38,522 nt of DNA. Origin: a virus. Below are positions 24,837 to 32,077 of the stretch, in pieces. Position numbers and translations under genes: made by a program. The stretch covers positions 1 through 38,522 of IMG/VR virus record IMGVR_UViG_3300048029_000152; one strand, written 5' to 3'. A model generated the notes under the pieces. The model was not told the DNA's origin. It saw only the letters and a program-made list of their open reading frames with translations, and did not search any database. Each line of letters opens with the position of its first letter. Position 1 is the first letter of the stretch.

Positions 24837-24916
24837 ACTTGAAGGCGGCTGACTTCTAATCAGCAGGTTGGGGGTTCGAGTCCTCCCGGGATCACCATCT
24901 CCGACTGCCTTCAAGT
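24837..24916. repeat. 10-bp inverted repeat flanking the tRNA-like core (possible integrase sites)
   Basis: ACTTGAAGGC (24837-24846) and its exact reverse complement GCCTTCAAGT (24907-24916) bracket the tRNA-like segment. A third related sequence, ACTTGGAGA, lies at 24932-24940. Repeated short sites around an attachment core are what integrases with arm-type binding use. An RNA pairing role is the alternative. Confidence 0.55.
24848..24897 (+). other. attP core candidate: 3' portion of a tRNA-Arg(UCU) gene
   Basis: The 50 bp reproduce the 3' part of a tRNA: anticodon stem GCTGA/TCAGC (24848-24852, 24860-24864) with loop CTTCTAA (anticodon TCT, 24855-24857), variable loop AGGTT, T stem GGGGG/CCTCC (24870-24874, 24882-24886) with loop TTCGAGT, then a 7-base acceptor strand, discriminator A and an encoded CCA (24895-24897). 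The matching 5' acceptor strand and a D arm are missing: GGTACTC at 24821-24827 pairs only 5 of 7, two of them G-T. A truncated tRNA 3' end next to an integrase gene is the standard form of a phage attachment site, where integration restores the host tRNA. The target is inferred to be a host tRNA-Arg(UCU) gene. Confidence 0.75.
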
Positions 24917-24946
24917 TTCACATTGTAGAAAACTTGGAGAGTCAAA

Positions 24947-25201
24947 ATGGGTTACTTTAAAACAATACAAACTGAGCGTCCAACCTCAATCAGCTGGAAG
25001 AACTGCAAGCTATTCAGAGCTGACTTTTATGATGCACGTTATCCCCTCTGTGGCACCCACCTTGTGTGGGCTGCCGTGGGGCATAAATGGGTCAGGATAT
25101 TTAAGCCAATCCACAACACACGTTTTAAGATTCGCAGAAGCGAATGGGATGCAATTCGCACATGCGATATGGCAGCGGTTAATTCAAAGGGAGCAGCATA
25201 A
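24947..25201 (+). CDS. Unknown small protein upstream of integrase (84 aa)
   Basis: I do not recognise this gene. It encodes 84 residues rich in basic and aromatic amino acids: GYFKTIQTERPTSISWKNCKLFRADFYDARYPLCG, then VWAAVGHKWVRIFKPIHNTRFKIRRSEWDAIRT. There is no membrane segment. It has a good ribosome binding site (GGAGAG) and its stop overlaps the integrase ATG (TAATG), so the two are co-translated. Its position between attP and integrase is where small excision factors are often found, but no winged-helix or MerR-like motif is obvious, so that role is only a possibility. Confidence 0.6.
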   Translation: MGYFKTIQTERPTSISWKNCKLFRADFYDARYPLCGTHLVWAAVGHKWVRIFKPIHNTRFKIRRSEWDAIRTCDMAAVNSKGAA

Positions 25202-26037
25202 TGAATATCGAGACATTTTTAAATAAGTATGAAAACCGCATTTGGGAAGGCTGCACAGACAAGCACCGGATTGAGGCAGTCAATAGAGTACGTCAGCTCA
25301 TCAGCGTTAATGGCGACATGCCATACGAGCGTCTATCTGTAGACCATGTATACAAGCTGCTCGACAAGCTTAGACGTGCTAACTTTAGTGAGGCTACAGT
25401 TAATCGCTATATAGCTGCTATCTCTGCGTTCATGAAATACGCCAGGTCGATTGGTTTCAGCACCAAGCGATTTGACATCAAGACAAGCAAAGAAAAGTCA
25501 CGCATTAGATTCTTTAGCCCACAAGAGCTAGCTGGCATCGATGCATTCTCAAAGCTTAACTATGTGCCAGCTTGGTTTGGTCATATGTGTACTGTTGCCC
25601 GGTACACAGGGATGAGGCATGGCGAAGTGCTGCGCTTGTTCACTATGGATAAGGTAGAGCTTAACCATGATGAGGCAGATGGTACGCTGTGGATCACCCT
25701 TTTTGATACCAAGAATGGTGACGACAGACACATACCGGTAGCTGCTCCAGCTGCAATAAAATCTGCATTGAGCTTGCAAAACCACAAATACAATGAAAAG
25801 CTGTTCAGAAGGCTTTGGGATGAAATGCGTCACAAAGTTGGCGAAAGAGACCCACAGTTTCTGTTCCATGTGTTTAGACATTCAGCAGCAAGTACAATGG
25901 CGAATGAGTTAAATCTTAACGTGGTGATAGTGGGTCAGTGGTTAGGCCATAGAAGCATGGAGACTACCAAGAAATACATCCATGCGAAGAGAAACACACT
26001 AGGATCAGTAGCCCAACAGATGGCGAGGGCTGGTTAA
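25201..26037 (+). CDS. int: Tyrosine integrase (278 aa)
   Basis: A site-specific recombinase that would join attP to the bacterial attB. The core-binding (SAM-like) domain covers residues about 1-95. The catalytic domain contains TGMRHGE (Arg139), a beta-hairpin lysine in DTKNGDDRHIPV (Lys171), HVFRH (His223, Arg226), LGH (His250) and the nucleophile Tyr259 in TTKKYIHAK, which is the complete R-K-H-R-H-Y set. It is somewhat short (278 against about 350-400) and shows no separate N-terminal arm-binding domain, so arm-site binding, if any, would need a partner or the short N-terminus. GGGAG lies 8 bp before the ATG. It stands 300 bp downstream of the tRNA-like attP candidate, the usual arrangement. 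Confidence 0.92.
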   Translation: MNIETFLNKYENRIWEGCTDKHRIEAVNRVRQLISVNGDMPYERLSVDHVYKLLDKLRRANFSEATVNRYIAAISAFMKYARSIGFSTKRFDIKTSKEKSRIRFFSPQELAGIDAFSKLNYVPAWFGHMCTVARYTGMRHGEVLRLFTMDKVELNHDEADGTLWITLFDTKNGDDRHIPVAAPAAIKSALSLQNHKYNEKLFRRLWDEMRHKVGERDPQFLFHVFRHSAASTMANELNLNVVIVGQWLGHRSMETTKKYIHAKRNTLGSVAQQMARAG

Positions 26038-26622
26038 ATGGAAGGAATGAGCCAGATGAATAATATGAAAAAGGAAGAGATTTTAATTGGTATTCACGAT
26101 AGACAGCCAGAGGATTATGTTGCTGGTATGACTATGCCACCCGGCATACCTTTGCAGGGCAATTTAAATGCGTGGAACGATTACTGCGAGACGTTAGCTT
26201 ATATGCAATTAGGTGCCAATAATGATGAAAATTACGACAGCAAATATAAAAAATGTATCGGTTATTTTAAGTCAAGTTATCAAAAAATGAACATAATGCG
26301 TCTTCTGTATTTACAACAAAGTGTTCACAGTGAATACACGAAATCGTTTATTTGTAAGCGATTAGATTTAAGCAGAGGGTTTGTGCATAAAGTGGTTGAG
26401 GACGCTGTAGCAGAGGGCTGGGTAATATCTGATGCAAAGTCTGTAAGGCTTTCGCAGCATGGGATTGAGGCGTTTCGACACTATGCTATGAGATGGTGGC
26501 TAGCTAATGAAAACAGTGGATTATCCGGGCAGTATTTTAGAGTCTGGCATTCAAGAAATGCTGTATTCGTTAAAGACAAAATTCGTAATCAGTATTTACA
26601 AAACGTGGGCGGAGCGATTTGA
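26038..26622 (+). CDS. Winged-helix DNA-binding-type protein, candidate lysogeny regulator (194 aa)
   Basis: The gene begins right after the integrase stop; possible starts are ATG 26038, 26047 (after GGAAGGA), 26056 or 26065, so the first nine residues are uncertain. Residues about 86-150 read IMRLLYLQQSVHSEYTKSFICKRLDLSRGFVHKVVEDAVAEGWV, then VRLSQHGIEAFRHYAMRWW. This has the form of a winged helix-turn-helix like MarR-type proteins: a helix, a recognition helix after LDLS, and a wing. The rest is unfamiliar. It appears more AT-rich than its neighbours and is followed by a strong terminator, so it closes the integrase unit. A regulator of the lysis-lysogeny choice is a plausible inference from fold and place. 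Confidence 0.6.
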   Translation: MEGMSQMNNMKKEEILIGIHDRQPEDYVAGMTMPPGIPLQGNLNAWNDYCETLAYMQLGANNDENYDSKYKKCIGYFKSSYQKMNIMRLLYLQQSVHSEYTKSFICKRLDLSRGFVHKVVEDAVAEGWVISDAKSVRLSQHGIEAFRHYAMRWWLANENSGLSGQYFRVWHSRNAVFVKDKIRNQYLQNVGGAI

Positions 26623-26646
26623 CATAAGCCACACATGAGATAAATT

Positions 26647-26673
26647 ACCCTCTTAACTTTAAGGGGGTTTTTT
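26647..26673 (+). terminator. Intrinsic terminator after the lysogeny block
   Basis: ACCCTCTTA (26647-26655), loop ACTT and TAAGGGGGT (26660-26668) form a 9-bp stem with one G-T pair, followed at once by further T residues (T-run 26668-26673). This is a textbook rho-independent terminator for host RNA polymerase. It closes the integrase/winged-helix unit and isolates the RNA polymerase gene from read-through. Confidence 0.88.
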
Positions 26674-26681
26674 ATGTTCTA

Positions 26682-26710
26682 TTATCAACAGGCTTGGAGC
26701 CAAATATACA
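26682..26710 (+). promoter_or_regulatory. Candidate sigma70-type promoter before the RNA polymerase gene
   Basis: TTATCA (26682-26687, four of six consensus bases for -35) and TATACA (26705-26710, four of six for -10) are separated by exactly 17 bp. The pair lies between the terminator and the phage promoter motif at 26718. The phage polymerase must first be made by host polymerase, so a host promoter is expected close to here. The match is moderate only. Confidence 0.45.
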
Positions 26711-26717
26711 CCAAAAT

Positions 26718-26743
26718 ACTTATGTTACCCCATGGAAACTACT
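26718..26743 (+). promoter_or_regulatory. Putative phage RNA polymerase promoter, copy 3 (extended)
   Basis: ACTTATGTTACCCCAT (26718-26733) is followed by GGAAACTACT; all 26 bases match copy 4 at 29251 except one (T/C at 26733). It lies 22 bp before the polymerase start codon. GGAAAC would be a suitable initial transcribed sequence for a T7-type enzyme. An inverted repeat ACTAC-TT-GTAGT follows (26738-26749). It suggests the polymerase gene is autoregulated. Confidence 0.7.
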
Positions 26744-26765
26744 TGTAGTCAAAAAGGGGGTACAT

Positions 26766-29249
26766 ATGAGTAAGCTACGTGCAACTACTTTGCATGAGTT
26801 ACAACGTGAGAGACAGATGATGTCTGACGGTCACGACAGATTCATGAAGAGACAATCAGAGACTAAGGATCTAACTTTAGACAAAGCACACTTTCAGTTA
26901 CTGGAAGCTGCATTACCTAAAGTGACTAAAGCAATACAAGAGAGGTTAGCAGCTGCTGCTCAACCTTGCAGCCATAGACCCTATAGTTGGCTACCGGACG
27001 TACAGAACATAGACCCGGAGTTACTAGCGTACTTGGCACTTGTGGTATGTATGAAGACTGTATCAGACTCGCAGACACGCACAAGCTGCTTGAGACTCAT
27101 AGGTGCTCGAATCGAAATGGAGAACTTTAGTCTAGACCTACAGAATCACGACAAGAAGCTACACAAAGAGCTTACAGACACTGTTCGACATACATACAGT
27201 AATGTAGACCTGCGTAATAAGGCAGTCATAGATGCTGCACGTAGGAAGGGCTTTGGTGTTACTCTGTGGGATGAAGAAAGAAAGATCAAAGCAGCTGCAC
27301 CTATCTTATCCTCTGTACTTGAAGCCAGCCAGATGTTTGAGGTATGGACTAGGCACTCTGAGGGTAAGACCAGGTACCTTATGGGAATTACAGAAGAAGC
27401 TAGCCATTTAATTGCCAACATAAACTATGACATCTCTTGGAATAATCCTGTATGTTCACCCATGGTCACTGAGCCATTAGCGTGGACTTGTGACAACCTC
27501 ACTCCGTATTTAGACCCAGCGATGACTGTAATTACACCATTGATCCGCCATGCATCTGGTAAGCAAAAGCGCATGATGTACAAAGCAATTCGTACAGGGC
27601 GTATGCAGCCAGCCTTGGATGCGCTCAATGCAATCCAAAGAACAAAGTACACCATTAACCGGTACGTACTCGAGGCAGCTAAGTGGGCTTGGAAAAACAA
27701 TAAGGCTGCAGGTGATACGTTCCCTTCTCAGGTAAAAATAGACTTACCCAAGCCACCAGCGAAGACTGCAGAACCAAAGAAGTTCATTGAGTGGCGTTCA
27801 GCTATGCAGCAAGCAACACTCATCAATCGTGAGGTAGATGCAGCACGTAGCTTAATAGCAACAGACTTTAAAACTGCAGAGGAGCTGGACAACTACGAGC
27901 ACTTCTTTTTACCTCAGTCCTTTGACTCCCGGGGTCGTATCTATCCCATTAGCCACTTTAGTACTCACAGAGCTGACTACGTTAAGTCTCTATTCCTACT
28001 TGCTGACCAAAAGAAGATAGGTGAGCGAGGGGCATACTGGATAGCTGTACAAGTAGCAAATACCGGAGACTTCAATAAGCTCAGTAAGGAATCATTTGAT
28101 GACCGTATTGCGTGGGTCATGGACAATGCAGAGCGTATTGCAGAAATAGGCAACGACTTCGAGGGCACCCACAGCGGCACTGAGCCTGGTGAAATCTATT
28201 GGTCAGATGCCGATAAGCCTTTCGCATTCCTGGCAGCATGCCGTGAGTTTTATGGATTCTGGGTTGAGGGTACAAACTATAAGTCTGGGCTGCCAATAAA
28301 CCTGGACGGAAGTAACTCAGGTATTCAACACTATTCAGCAGCTAGCCTTACAGAAACTGATGGAGCATTGGTTAACTTGGTGCCTTCAAAGAAACCCCAG
28401 GACATATACCAGACTGTAGCTGACCAGGTTATTAAGTATCTCGAGCAGCACATAGAAGAACACGCAAGTCACCACGAGTGGCTGGACTTTGGTATTACAC
28501 GCAAAATCGTAAAGCGCAATGTGATGACATATGGTTACAGCAGCAAGACTTTTGGGTTTAGTGAACAGCTGATGGAAGACTTGATGGAAGGTCTAACCAA
28601 GGACGTTAAGATAGGCCGGTTAGAAGAGCATCCTTTCAGCAATCCGCAAGCAGCTGCTAACGCATTAGCCAAAGTGAATTGGACTGTAATTAACCAGGTA
28701 ATTGTAGGGGCAAGCAATGGTATGCGGTATTGGCAAGCATTAGCAACAGCCGCTGCTAAAAATAATAAAACTATGAGCTGGTACACACCTCTAGGGTTCC
28801 CGGTTGATAACAGCTACTATAAGAACAAGTCTAAGCGATTACGTATTTATATGTATGACCGGGAGACAGATTCTCAAATAGCCAGTACCATGCGTTTGAA
28901 CAAGGATGACCCGGCATCAATAGACATACGTAAGTGTGCAGCTGCAATATCACCTAACATGATCCACAGTTTAGATAGTAGCCACTTGATGGATACAGTA
29001 CTCAGAAGCTTACAAGTGAATATCAGAAGCTTTGTGCTAATACATGATTCATTTGGTACGCTGCCAGCTGACACGGACAAGCTATTCAAGACAATCAGAG
29101 AGTCATTCATAGCACTGTACAAAGACAGGTGTGTCTATACAGAAATGAGTAAGCAGCAGCTTATTGATAATGACAATCTACCGGACATTCCAGAAAAGGG
29201 TAACTTAGTCCTCGAAGACATAATGGATAGCGATTATTGCTTCGCATAG
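26766..29249 (+). CDS. Single-subunit DNA-dependent RNA polymerase, T7 type (827 aa)
   Basis: The phage transcription enzyme. I choose ATG 26766 (MSKLRATTLHELQRE) because AAGGGGG lies just upstream and the ORF extension to 26694 would translate the promoter motif. The conserved T7 blocks are present: SFDSRGRIYP (motif before the palm), LDGSNSGIQHYSA with catalytic Asp514, KRNVMTYGYSSKTFGF with Lys583 and Tyr591 (equivalents of T7 Lys631 and Tyr639), and LIHDSFGT with catalytic Asp761 (T7 Asp812). The specificity loop region lies between GFPVDNSYY and AAISPNMIHSLDSSH. Length 827 compares with 883 in T7; the shortening is mainly N-terminal. The gene is bracketed by two nearly identical promoter-like motifs. 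Identification is secure. Confidence 0.96.
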   Translation: MSKLRATTLHELQRERQMMSDGHDRFMKRQSETKDLTLDKAHFQLLEAALPKVTKAIQERLAAAAQPCSHRPYSWLPDVQNIDPELLAYLALVVCMKTVSDSQTRTSCLRLIGARIEMENFSLDLQNHDKKLHKELTDTVRHTYSNVDLRNKAVIDAARRKGFGVTLWDEERKIKAAAPILSSVLEASQMFEVWTRHSEGKTRYLMGITEEASHLIANINYDISWNNPVCSPMVTEPLAWTCDNLTPYLDPAMTVITPLIRHASGKQKRMMYKAIRTGRMQPALDALNAIQRTKYTINRYVLEAAKWAWKNNKAAGDTFPSQVKIDLPKPPAKTAEPKKFIEWRSAMQQATLINREVDAARSLIATDFKTAEELDNYEHFFLPQSFDSRGRIYPISHFSTHRADYVKSLFLLADQKKIGERGAYWIAVQVANTGDFNKLSKESFDDRIAWVMDNAERIAEIGNDFEGTHSGTEPGEIYWSDADKPFAFLAACREFYGFWVEGTNYKSGLPINLDGSNSGIQHYSAASLTETDGALVNLVPSKKPQDIYQTVADQVIKYLEQHIEEHASHHEWLDFGITRKIVKRNVMTYGYSSKTFGFSEQLMEDLMEGLTKDVKIGRLEEHPFSNPQAAANALAKVNWTVINQVIVGASNGMRYWQALATAAAKNNKTMSWYTPLGFPVDNSYYKNKSKRLRIYMYDRETDSQIASTMRLNKDDPASIDIRKCAAAISPNMIHSLDSSHLMDTVLRSLQVNIRSFVLIHDSFGTLPADTDKLFKTIRESFIALYKDRCVYTEMSKQQLIDNDNLPDIPEKGNLVLEDIMDSDYCFA

Positions 29250-29250
29250 G

Positions 29251-29276
29251 ACTTATGTTACCCCACGGAAACTACT
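29251..29276 (+). promoter_or_regulatory. Putative phage RNA polymerase promoter, copy 4 (extended)
   Basis: ACTTATGTTACCCCAC followed by GGAAACTACT, starting one base after the RNA polymerase stop codon and 41 bp before the next ATG. It is nearly identical to copy 3 over 26 bp. It would drive the replication block from SSB to ribonucleotide reductase. Confidence 0.7.
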
Positions 29277-29316
29277 CACATTGCTAACCCTTCACTAATT
29301 GCAAAAGGAATAAGCA

Positions 29317-29532
29317 ATGCACCCAAGAGAAAGGGTGTTAGAGACCATCCGTTTACATGAAAACAAGGATTTGGCTCTGCCAGTAGACATACATGCCCAG
29401 GCTGTACGCTTGGGTATTATTACTGGTCATCACCCACAACAACAAACTATCCAACAAGGAGAATCTAAGGATGGCACAAAAGACAAGCTTTATAACCTTC
29501 AAAGGACACGCAGTATATCCCTGGTTGAATAA
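29317..29532 (+). CDS. Small protein upstream of SSB (71 aa)
   Basis: A 71-residue ORF with a good ribosome binding site (AAAGGAA) starting 41 bp after promoter copy 4. The first 38 residues (HPRERVLETIRLHENKDLALPVDIHAQAVRLGIITGHH) look like a folded helical segment. The remainder overlaps the SSB gene by 62 bp in another frame and looks low in structure, so the true functional part may be only the N-terminal half. Small genes at this position (between RNA polymerase and SSB) are common in T7-like phages, where several shut off host functions. Function here is unknown. Confidence 0.5.
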   Translation: MHPRERVLETIRLHENKDLALPVDIHAQAVRLGIITGHHPQQQTIQQGESKDGTKDKLYNLQRTRSISLVE

Positions 29533-30025
29533 ACCAGACACTGAGTATAATTCAGATGGTGTCTATAAAACTGGACTAAGAGTACCTGGCGACCAGATAC
29601 TACAGTTAATTAAGGATGTGGAAGAAGTTGCACAAAATGAATTTGGCAGCAAAGCCACCAAGGCACGTATGCCCTGGAAGATTGATCAGGACACTGGGGA
29701 ATATATCCTAAATGCTAAGTCCAAGTATCAACCTAAAGTCTATGATGCTGAAGGTCAGGTGATACCACCTGAGAAACTACCTCAGATCTGGGGTGGTTCA
29801 GTTTTAAGGCTGGGTGGTAACATCAATGCTTACAATGCTGCCGGTAATATGGGCGTATCTCTGCAGCTTAACAAAGTACAAATAGTTGAGCTTTCAGAAT
29901 TGACTCGTAATGATGACGGCACCGGGTTTGAGGCTGTAGATGGTGGTGGTTTTACACTCGCGTCTGTAGTCGATAATGACAATGTTAAAGAACAAACAGA
30001 AGAAGCCTTCGCAGGCGACTTCTAG
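29471..30025 (+). CDS. Single-stranded DNA-binding protein, T7 gp2.5-like (184 aa)
   Basis: Start chosen at ATG 29471 (AQKTSFITFKGHAVYPWLNKPDT), preceded by AAGGAG; the ORF extends upstream to 29393 without support. The protein has a beta-rich OB-like body, with YKTGLRVPGDQILQLIKDVE, TKARMPWKIDQDTGEYILNAKSKYQPKVYDAEG and IWGGSVLRLGGNINAYN. It ends in an acidic tail finishing with phenylalanine (EEAFAGDF). The acidic tail with C-terminal Phe is the hallmark of gp2.5, used to contact DNA polymerase and helicase. It would coat lagging-strand DNA and promote annealing. Length is close to gp2.5 (232), somewhat short. Endonuclease I overlaps its end by 50 bp. Confidence 0.88.
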   Translation: MAQKTSFITFKGHAVYPWLNKPDTEYNSDGVYKTGLRVPGDQILQLIKDVEEVAQNEFGSKATKARMPWKIDQDTGEYILNAKSKYQPKVYDAEGQVIPPEKLPQIWGGSVLRLGGNINAYNAAGNMGVSLQLNKVQIVELSELTRNDDGTGFEAVDGGGFTLASVVDNDNVKEQTEEAFAGDF

Positions 30026-30452
30026 AGGTATCAAACACGGATACCGTTCTGGCCTTGAGGTTAGCACTTCTAAGCACCTCGAATCTGAGGGTCTAGAGGT
30101 ACTCTACGAAACAGACCGTATCGCGTTTGTTTACCCAGCACGAAAAGCACACTATACCCCGGATTTCAAGCTGCCTAAACCAGGCGGCTTTTTTTATGTC
30201 GAGACTAAGGGCAGGTGGCTCACACAAGATAGGCACAAGCATTTGCTTATCAGAGAGCAGCTGCCCCACCTCGACATCCGGTTAGTGTTCAGCAATGCGA
30301 ATGCCAAGCTCTACAAGGGTTCTCCAACTACTTACGCAGCCTATTGTGAAAAGCATGGCATTCCATACGCACACAAAGTCATTCCACAAGAATGGCTAGA
30401 GGAGAGCAAATATGCCAACAGAATGGATAAGGGAGCAGCCCACCCCAGCTGA
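29976..30452 (+). CDS. Endonuclease I, Holliday junction resolvase, T7 gp3-like (158 aa)
   Basis: The sequence aligns by eye with T7 gp3 over most of its length: YRSGLE (Glu28), LYETDR (Glu45), YTPDF (Asp63) and VETKG (Glu76, Lys78) are the catalytic residues, and RHKHLLIREQLPHLDIRLVFSNANAKLYKGSPTTYAAYCEKHGI is almost colinear with the T7 protein. The enzyme resolves branched replication intermediates and degrades host DNA. Both ATG 29976 and ATG 29982 are possible starts, neither with a clear ribosome binding site, so coupling to SSB is likely. The stop overlaps the primase-helicase start by 41 bp. Confidence 0.95.
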   Translation: MTMLKNKQKKPSQATSRGIKHGYRSGLEVSTSKHLESEGLEVLYETDRIAFVYPARKAHYTPDFKLPKPGGFFYVETKGRWLTQDRHKHLLIREQLPHLDIRLVFSNANAKLYKGSPTTYAAYCEKHGIPYAHKVIPQEWLEESKYANRMDKGAAHPS

Positions 30453-32052
30453 GTTAGACGAAGGTAGATTCATACGTCACACCAATTGTAATGACTGTGG
30501 ATCGTCTGACGCAAAAGCGATTTATGACAATGGAGATAGAGGATATGCCACGTACTGTTTCAGCTGCACCAACTTCGAGACGGAACTATCTAGCGAAACA
30601 GCTGCAGCAAAACCAATTCCGGCAAAGGCGAGTCCAAAGCAAAAAGATTTACTCAAGGGAGAAGTCAGACAAATATCTTCTAGAGGACTGAGCCAGGACA
30701 CCTGCCAAAAGTACAAATATGAAGTAGCCATGCACAACGGTGAGCCGGTGCAGGTAGCAAACTATTACAACACAACAGGCCAGCTCGTAGCACAAAAGGT
30801 ACGCAGCAAAGACAAGAGCTTCAAGATACTAGGTGACGGTAAGAAGCTACCACTGTTTGGCAGCCAAAGGTGGGCATCAGGTGATCGCATAGTAATTACA
30901 GAAGGCGAAATAGACTGTCTCAGCATTGCACAAGTGATGCCTAAGACACCTATAGTAAGCCTACCACAAGGTGCCCAGGGAGCTGTAAAGGCTATTAAAG
31001 ATAACTGGGATTATGTGGCACAGTTTAAAGAAGTCATATTATGTTTTGATATGGATGACCCAGGGCGTGAGGCTGCCCAGGCTGTTAGTGAGCTGCTGCC
31101 GATTGGTACAGCTAAGATAGCACATTTACCACTTAAAGACGCTAACGAGTGTCTCATACAAGGAAAGCAAAAAGATATCGTCTCAGCGATCTTCGAGGCC
31201 AAGACTTATAGGCCGGATGGGATCGTAGCTGCAGCCGATATCAGACAGGCTCTCAGTGTGGTCGATGCAGCTTCTGCCATTAGCTACCCATACGACAGGC
31301 TAAATGAAATAACACTTGGTTTGCGTAAAGGTGAGCTGGTCACTGTCACTGCCGGTTCTGGTATCGGCAAGTCAACGCTGGTGCGTGAGCTGGCCTATCA
31401 CCTACACACAGGCGGCAACAAAGTAGGCATGATAATGCTTGAAGAAAGCAACAAGCGCACTGTTTTGGGTATGCTTGGTATTCACCTTAACAAAAACATT
31501 ACAGTAGACCGCAGCTTAGTAGAAGAAGCCGACTTATATAATGCCTTCGATGAGGTCTTTGCTAATACACCGCTGTATATGTATGACCACTTCGGTAGCA
31601 CAGAGGTCGAGACCATTCTGCAGCGCATCCGTTACATGGTTAAAGCGTTGGACGTTGAGTGGATCATACTAGACCACATCAGCATTCTTATATCTGGCTT
31701 GGCTGTTGCAGACGAAAGAAAAGCAATCGACATAGCCATGACAGCACTACGCACACTCATTAGTGAGCTGGGCATAGGCATGATTATGGTTAGCCATTTA
31801 AAACGACCAGAGGGCAATGCTGGTCATGAAGACGGTCAGAAGGTACGCCTAGGACAACTCCGGGGCAGCCATTCTATCGCACAGTTATCAGACATCTGTA
31901 TTGGACTACAGGTAGACCCGGATGAGCCAGACGGTGACTCGAGGCTGCTGCAGGTACTCAAGAACAGATTTACTGGTGAGACAGGCTTCGCTGGGAGAGT
32001 GAAGTACAGTCGTGACAGCGGCAGGCTTTTGTCTGTTGCAGACACTTTTTAA
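30412..32052 (+). CDS. DNA primase-helicase, T7 gp4-like (546 aa)
   Basis: A two-in-one replication protein. The zinc-binding primase module has CNDC (Cys26, Cys29) and CFSC (Cys49, Cys52). The TOPRIM/RNA polymerase domain has VITEGEIDCLS (Glu164) and CFDMDDPGREAA (Asp213, Asp215). A linker leads to the ring helicase domain with Walker A GSGIGKST (315-322), EESNKR (Glu344 region), Walker B WIILDHISIL (Asp421) and VSHLKRPEG. Length 546 against 566 in T7. It unwinds DNA and lays down primers for the phage polymerase. GAGGAGAG lies 6 bp before the ATG. Confidence 0.95.
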   Translation: MPTEWIREQPTPAELDEGRFIRHTNCNDCGSSDAKAIYDNGDRGYATYCFSCTNFETELSSETAAAKPIPAKASPKQKDLLKGEVRQISSRGLSQDTCQKYKYEVAMHNGEPVQVANYYNTTGQLVAQKVRSKDKSFKILGDGKKLPLFGSQRWASGDRIVITEGEIDCLSIAQVMPKTPIVSLPQGAQGAVKAIKDNWDYVAQFKEVILCFDMDDPGREAAQAVSELLPIGTAKIAHLPLKDANECLIQGKQKDIVSAIFEAKTYRPDGIVAAADIRQALSVVDAASAISYPYDRLNEITLGLRKGELVTVTAGSGIGKSTLVRELAYHLHTGGNKVGMIMLEESNKRTVLGMLGIHLNKNITVDRSLVEEADLYNAFDEVFANTPLYMYDHFGSTEVETILQRIRYMVKALDVEWIILDHISILISGLAVADERKAIDIAMTALRTLISELGIGMIMVSHLKRPEGNAGHEDGQKVRLGQLRGSHSIAQLSDICIGLQVDPDEPDGDSRLLQVLKNRFTGETGFAGRVKYSRDSGRLLSVADTF

Positions 32053-32077
32053 AAACATAAACCAATAGGAGAGCAGC

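Noticed and set aside
24821-24897. A complete functional tRNA-Arg gene
   Set aside because: The 3' half is perfect, but the candidate 5' acceptor strand pairs only 5 of 7 (two G-T) and there is no D arm. It fits an attP segment better than a working tRNA.
26694-26765. N-terminal extension of the RNA polymerase to ATG 26694
   Set aside because: The extension would translate the promoter motif, lacks a ribosome site and is not needed by the family; ATG 26766 follows AAGGGGG.
29280-29318. ATTGCT/AGCAAT pairing that could hide the start at 29317
   Set aside because: Only six pairs across a 27-base loop; too weak to propose translational control.
29393-29470. N-terminal extension of the SSB to 29393
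   Set aside because: The extra 26 residues are hydrophobic and unlike gp2.5, and ATG 29471 has an AAGGAG site.
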